64,000 nt of DNA from Pseudoxanthomonas sp. J31 (lineage in GTDB: Bacteria; Pseudomonadota; Gammaproteobacteria; Xanthomonadales; Xanthomonadaceae). Shown here one piece after another: positions 60,058 to 64,000 of the stretch (the stretch's first letter is position 1; every line of letters begins with the position of its first letter). Location of the stretch: the NCBI RefSeq assembly GCF_000510725.1, contig NZ_AZNZ01000007.1, forward strand, positions 1-64,000, given 5' to 3'. Under the pieces are notes generated by a model that saw only the letters and a program-made list of their open reading frames with translations, was not told where the DNA came from and searched no databases. The translations under genes were made by a program, and so were the position numbers.

Positions 60058-60977
60058 TGTCTTCCGCGCGCCGCCCGCTTCCGGTACCGCTGCGTGCCGC
60101 GCTGCTGATGCTGGGCAGCACCGCGCTGTTCGGACTGATGGTGGTGGCGATCCGGCTGGCCTCGGCCAGCCTGCACACCTTCGAGGTGGCGTTCTTCCGC
60201 AACTTCTTCGGCCTGCTGGCGGCGCTGCCGCTGCTGCTGCGCCACGGCCCCGGGCTGCTGCGCACGCAGCACTTCCCGCGCTACCTGTTCCGCTGCCTGG
60301 TCGGCATCTGCTCGATGCTGGCCGGCTTCTGGGCGATCGGCCACCTGCCGCTGGCGCAGGCGATCTCGCTGTCCTACTCCACCCCGCTGTTCGCCACCAT
60401 CGCCGCGGCGGCGATGCTGGGCGAGCGCGTGCGCGCGCGGCGCTGGGCCGCGGTGGTGCTGGGCTTCATCGGCGTGCTGCTGATCGTGCGCCCCGGCACC
60501 ACCGGCTTCAGCACCGGCACCCTGGTGGCGGTGATGGCGGCGCTGCTGTCGGCGATCGTCGCCATCCAGATCAAGCAGCTGTCGGCCACCGAGCCGGCCG
60601 ACCGCATCGTGATCTGGACCACCCTGTTGTGGGTGCCGATGTCGCTGGTGCCGGCGCTGGGCGTGTGGACCTGGCCGCAGGGCACCGCCTGGCTGTGGGT
60701 GGTGGCCGCCGGCATGTTCGGCACCGGCGGGCACATGCTGTGGACGCGCGCACTGAAGCTGGGCGAGGTCTCGGCGCTGACCCCGATCGGCTTCATGCAG
60801 CTGCCGATCGTGGCGGTGTTCGGCTGGCTGCTGTTCGACGAGGCGATCGATGCCTGGACCCTGGCCGGCGCGCTGGTGATCCTGGCCGCCAACGCCTACA
60901 TCGCGCACCGCGAGGCGGTGCTCGCGCGGCGCGCGGCGACCGGCGCCCCGACCACCGCGGCCAAGCCCGGCGAGTGA
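60057..60977 (+). CDS. EamA/DMT-family transporter
   Basis: 306 aa with about ten transmembrane segments and two EamA repeats (GSTALFGLMVVAIRLAS; SALTPIGFMQLPIVAVFGWLLFDE). Drug/metabolite transporter superfamily, often exporting amino acids or nucleobases; substrate unknown. Starts at the murB stop codon. Followed by tRNA-Pro. Confidence 0.9.
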   Translation: MSSARRPLPVPLRAALLMLGSTALFGLMVVAIRLASASLHTFEVAFFRNFFGLLAALPLLLRHGPGLLRTQHFPRYLFRCLVGICSMLAGFWAIGHLPLAQAISLSYSTPLFATIAAAAMLGERVRARRWAAVVLGFIGVLLIVRPGTTGFSTGTLVAVMAALLSAIVAIQIKQLSATEPADRIVIWTTLLWVPMSLVPALGVWTWPQGTAWLWVVAAGMFGTGGHMLWTRALKLGEVSALTPIGFMQLPIVAVFGWLLFDEAIDAWTLAGALVILAANAYIAHREAVLARRAATGAPTTAAKPGE

Positions 60978-60980
60978 GGT

Positions 60981-61031
60981 GAAAAATTTTTCGGGAAATC
61001 CTTGCCCAGCCGCTTCGATATCCAGTATGAT
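60981..61031 (+). promoter_or_regulatory. tRNA-Pro promoter with UP-like element
   Basis: GAAAAATTTTTCGGGAAA (60981-60998) upstream of TTGCCC (61002-61007), an 18-bp spacer, and TATGAT (61026-61031), then GCGCGCCC. The same layout occurs at the putative rRNA promoter near the left end of the window. Confidence 0.75.
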
Positions 61032-61042
61032 GCGCGCCCTGT

Positions 61043-61119
<77 letters not shown>

Positions 61120-61138
61120 ATCTTCAAGCGGTACGCAG

Positions 61139-61159
61139 ACCGGCCTGGCGCCGGTTTTT
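61139..61159 (+). terminator. Intrinsic terminator after tRNA-Pro
   Basis: ACCGGC/GCCGGT stem, 5-nt loop and TTTTT, starting 20 nt after the tRNA. Confidence 0.85.
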
Positions 61160-61204
61160 GCTTTCCGGGATCCGGAAAAACCGCAGCCGCCGCGAGGCCA
61201 TCGC

Positions 61205-62452
61205 ATGCATGCATCCCCTTCCGCAGGCGCGGCCAGGACTTCCGGGCGCGCGCTGGTGCTGGCCGGCATCGTGCTGGCCGCGTTCAACCTGCGTACCGCG
61301 GTCACCTCGCTGACCCCGCTGCTGGACGTGCTGGGCCGCGAGTTCGGCTTCGGCCCGGCCTTCGCCGGCCTGCTGGGCATGGTCCCCACCGCCGCCTTCG
61401 CCGCCGCCGGCGTCGGCACCCCGCGCCTGGCGCACCGGCTGGGCCTGGAACGCACCGCGGCGCTGTCCATGGGCCTGGCCAGCGCCGGCCTGCTGTGGCG
61501 CGCCCTGGGCGGCTCCAGCGCCGCCCTGCTGGCCGCCTCGGCCGTGGCCCTGGCCGGCATGGGCATCGGCAACGTGATCCTGCCGCCACTGGTCAAGCGC
61601 TACTTCCCCGAGCGCGTGGGCACGCTCAGCTCGCTGTACATCACCGTGCTGCAGGTCGGCACCATCCTGCCGGCGCTGCTGGCGGTGCCGGTGGCCACCG
61701 CGGCCGGCTGGCGGGCGTCGCTGGGCCTGTGGACGCTGCTGGCGCTGGCCGCGCTGCTGCCGTGGCTGCTGGTGCTGCGCCGCGAACGCGAGCCCGGCAG
61801 CGAACTGGCGCGGGTGTACGAGGCGGCGGTGCGGCCCGGCGACGCGGCGCCGGAACTGCCGGCGGCCGCCCGCGGCCGGGTCTGGCGCACCGCCCTGGGC
61901 TGGGGCATGGCGCTGATGTTCGGCATGACCTCGCTGGTGACCTATGCACTGTTCACCTGGCTGCCGGGGCTGATGGTCGAGGCCGGCGCCAGCGCCGCGT
62001 TCGGCGGCACCATGCTGGCGCTGTTCTCGGCCCTGGGCCTGGCCAGCGCGCTGGTGATGCCGGCGCTGGCCGCGCGCCTGCGCAATCCCTACCCCATCGC
62101 CCTGCTGTGCGCGGGCTGCCACCTGGCCGGCTTCGCCGGGCTGTACTGGGCGCCGCTGGCCGCGCCGGTGCTGTGGGTGTCGCTGCTGGGCCTGGGCCCG
62201 GGCACCTTCCCGCTGGCGCTGACCCTGGTGAACCTGCGCACGCGCTCGCCGGCCGGCTCGGCGGCGCTGTCCGGCTTCACCCAGGGCGTGGGCTACGCGC
62301 TCAGCTGCCTGGGCCCGCTGCTGTTCGGCCTGCTGCACGCGCGCAGCCACGGCTGGGGCGCCTCGTTCGCGTTCCTGGCCGGGTGCGTGCTGCTGATGCT
62401 GTGCGGCGCCTGGGCGGCGTGCCGCCCGGGCCACCTCGAGGACCGCTGGTAA
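61205..62452 (+). CDS. MFS transporter (CynX/NimT type)
   Basis: 415 aa, twelve predicted transmembrane helices. The CynX-family style is visible in FNLRTAVTSLTPLLDVLGREFG, LGMVPTAAFA and GIGNVILPPLVKRYFPERVG. Such transporters export cyanate, 2-nitroimidazole or small anions; substrate unknown. Convergent with proA, only 3 nt between the stops. Confidence 0.88.
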   Translation: MHASPSAGAARTSGRALVLAGIVLAAFNLRTAVTSLTPLLDVLGREFGFGPAFAGLLGMVPTAAFAAAGVGTPRLAHRLGLERTAALSMGLASAGLLWRALGGSSAALLAASAVALAGMGIGNVILPPLVKRYFPERVGTLSSLYITVLQVGTILPALLAVPVATAAGWRASLGLWTLLALAALLPWLLVLRREREPGSELARVYEAAVRPGDAAPELPAAARGRVWRTALGWGMALMFGMTSLVTYALFTWLPGLMVEAGASAAFGGTMLALFSALGLASALVMPALAARLRNPYPIALLCAGCHLAGFAGLYWAPLAAPVLWVSLLGLGPGTFPLALTLVNLRTRSPAGSAALSGFTQGVGYALSCLGPLLFGLLHARSHGWGASFAFLAGCVLLMLCGAWAACRPGHLEDRW

Positions 62453-62455
62453 GGC

Positions 62456-63730
62456 CTACTCGTCCGCCTGCGCCAGCAGGTCCGGGTGCCGCACCTGGCC
62501 CTCGCCGCGGACCACGAAGCGCTCCACGGTCAGCGCCTCCAGGCCCATCGGGCCGTAGCTGTGCAGGCGCGTGGTGGAGATGCCGATCTCCGCGCCCAGG
62601 CCCAGCTCGCCGCCGTCGGAGAAGCGCGAGGAGGCGTTGACCATCACCACCGCCGAGCGCAGCGCCTGCACGAAGCGCTCGGCGTGGCTGGCGTCGGCGG
62701 TGACGATCACCTCGGTGTGGTCGGAGGTGTAGCGCTGGATGTGCTCGATGGCTTGCTCCAGGCCATCGACCACGCGCACCGCCAGGATCAGGTCCAGGTA
62801 TTCGGCGGCGTAGTCGTCCTCGGTGGCCTCGACCATGTCCGGCACGATCGCGCGGCTGCGCTCGCAGCCGCGCAGCTCGACCCCGCGCCCGCGCAGTTCG
62901 CGCGCCGCGCGCGGCAGGAACGAGGCGGCCACGTCGGCGTGCACCAGCAGGGTTTCCAGCGAGTTGCACGCGGCCGGGCGCGAGACCTTGCCGTCGACCA
63001 GCAGTTCCAGGGCGATGCCCAGGTCGGCCGGCGCGTCCACGTACTGGTGGCACACGCCCTTGTAGTGCTTGATCACCGGCACCCGCGCGTGCTCGGCCAC
63101 GAACCGGATCAGGCCCTCGCCGCCGCGCGGGATCACCAGGTCGACGATGTCGTTGAGCTGGATCAGCTCGAGGATGGTTTCCCGGCGCAGGTCCTCGACC
63201 AGGGTGACCACCGCCTCCGGCAGCCCGGCCTCGCGCAGGGCGCGCTTGAGCGCGGCGGCGATGGCGGTGTTGGAATGGATCGCCTCCGAGCCGCCGCGCA
63301 GGATCACCGCGTTGCCGGCCTTCAGGCACAGCGCGGCGGCGTCGGCGGTCACGTTGGGGCGGGCCTCGTAGATCATCGCGATCACGCCCAGCGGCACGCG
63401 CACGCGCTCGACGTGGATGCCGTTGGGGCGGTCGTAGGCGCGGGTCACCTGGGCCACCGGGTCCGGCAGTTCCGCCACCTCGCGCAGCGCGTTGGCCACG
63501 CCCTGCAGGCGCTTGTCGTCCAGGCGCAGGCGGTCCTGCATGGCAGCGCCCACGCCCTTGGCCACCGCCGCCTCGATGTCGCGCGCGTTGGCCTCCAGGA
63601 TCGCGGCCGCGTCGGCCTCCAGCGCATCGGCCATCGCCCGCAGCAGCGCGTTCTTGCCTTCCGTGGACAGTTGGGCGATGGCCAGCGCGGCTTCGCGCGC
63701 CTGCAGTGCCTGGGTCTTGATGTCGCTCAT
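62456..63730 (-). CDS. proA: Glutamate-5-semialdehyde dehydrogenase (gamma-glutamyl phosphate reductase)
   Basis: 424 aa. Reduces glutamyl 5-phosphate with NADPH in proline synthesis. The catalytic Cys is in [14 protein letters not shown] (about 251-264), and family motifs [21 protein letters not shown] and [22 protein letters not shown] are complete. It follows proB by 61 nt on the minus strand. Confidence 0.96.
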   Translation of the reverse strand: MSDIKTQALQAREAALAIAQLSTEGKNALLRAMADALEADAAAILEANARDIEAAVAKGVGAAMQDRLRLDDKRLQGVANALREVAELPDPVAQVTRAYDRPNGIHVERVRVPLGVIAMIYEARPNVTADAAALCLKAGNAVILRGGSEAIHSNTAIAAALKRALREAGLPEAVVTLVEDLRRETILELIQLNDIVDLVIPRGGEGLIRFVAEHARVPVIKHYKGVCHQYVDAPADLGIALELLVDGKVSRPAACNSLETLLVHADVAASFLPRAARELRGRGVELRGCERSRAIVPDMVEATEDDYAAEYLDLILAVRVVDGLEQAIEHIQRYTSDHTEVIVTADASHAERFVQALRSAVVMVNASSRFSDGGELGLGAEIGISTTRLHSYGPMGLEALTVERFVVRGEGQVRHPDLLAQADE

Positions 63731-63791
63731 GGTCGTTCCCTGCTCCTGGTTCGGTCCGGGCCATGCCGCGCCGGCCGGGGCTGGCGCCGGC

Positions 63792-64000
63792 TCAGGCCGG
63801 CAGCAGCACCAGGTCGTCGCGGTGGATCACGTTGCCGCCGTAGTTGTAGCCCAGGATCGACTCGATGTCGCGCGAGTGGCGGCCGGCGATGCGGGCCACG
63901 TCCACCGCCGAGTACTGGCTGATGCCGCGGGCCACGGCGCGCACGCCGCCGTCCCCGCGCACCACCACCTCGACCATGTCGCCGCGGCGGAACTCGCCCT
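63792..64000 (-). CDS. proB: Glutamate 5-kinase, C-terminal end (partial)
   Basis: Only the last 68 codons or so are in the window; the gene runs off the right edge. The visible part is the C-terminal PUA domain: [28 protein letters not shown], and [22 protein letters not shown]. ProB phosphorylates glutamate, feeding ProA encoded just downstream. Confidence 0.93.
   Translation of the reverse strand, partial: GEFRRGDMVEVVVRGDGGVRAVARGISQYSAVDVARIAGRHSRDIESILGYNYGGNVIHRDDLVLLPA

Overview
The window is about 64 kb of high-GC chromosomal DNA from what looks like a member of the Xanthomonadaceae/Lysobacteraceae (Xanthomonas, Lysobacter, Luteimonas or Pseudoxanthomonas relatives). Supporting this: an Entner-Doudoroff operon zwf-glk-pgl-edd-eda, a MetX-family enzyme of the xanthomonad serine O-succinyltransferase type, an Oar-like TonB-dependent receptor in a glycan locus, a two-subunit class III PHA synthase, and xanthomonad-style hypothetical proteins. 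The genus cannot be fixed by eye. I see no insertion sequence, prophage or CRISPR array, and gene density and codon use look uniform.

Layout. 1-245: stacked stable-RNA-type promoters firing leftward, probably for an rRNA operon just outside the window. 792-4476 (minus): a succinate dehydrogenase operon in the order small SDHAF4-like gene, sdhC, sdhD, sdhA, sdhB, ending in an intrinsic terminator; ygfZ is divergent. 5409-12750: a MalK-type ABC ATPase (minus), divergent from the glucose-catabolic Entner-Doudoroff operon. 12810-24860 (minus): a glycan-scavenging locus of LacI regulator, TonB-dependent receptor, glycoamylase-like lipoprotein, sugar ABC binding protein and two permeases, and a large exported glycosidase-like protein. 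It has no ATPase of its own. 24901-28778: yciI, then scpA-scpB-rluB. 29002-32201: a secreted protein, an omega-amidase, a methionine aminotransferase and a DUF3293 protein, with heptamer repeats between them. 32392-39367: a complete cytochrome c maturation set ccmABCDEFGHI. 39448-41253: a serine O-succinyltransferase-like gene and a cysteine-dioxygenase-like gene. 41286-43126: tRNA-Leu and small envelope or hypothetical genes. 43182-47134: PHA/PHB genes (phaE-phaC, 3-hydroxybutyrate dehydrogenase) around pssA. 47376-47604: a striking duplicated 126-bp noncoding unit with DnaA-box-like sites. 47625-53234: a NUDIX gene and the thrABC operon, preceded by a Thr/Ile-rich leader peptide. 53375-60977: small membrane and GFA-family genes, tRNA-Arg, an ALDH7-type dehydrogenase behind a perfect hairpin, a methyltransferase, a phosphoesterase, pyrD, murB and an EamA transporter. 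61043-64000: tRNA-Pro, an MFS transporter, proA and the 3' end of proB.

Taken together this is mostly core metabolism: glucose oxidation through Entner-Doudoroff to respiration (Sdh and c-type cytochromes), amino-acid synthesis (Thr, Pro, sulfur amino acids), carbon storage, and one accessory-like glycan uptake locus. The most unusual signals are noncoding: the DnaA-box duplication, the shared stable-RNA promoter architecture, the thr leader peptide, the hairpin before the ALDH7 gene, and heptamer repeats that end exactly at stop codons.
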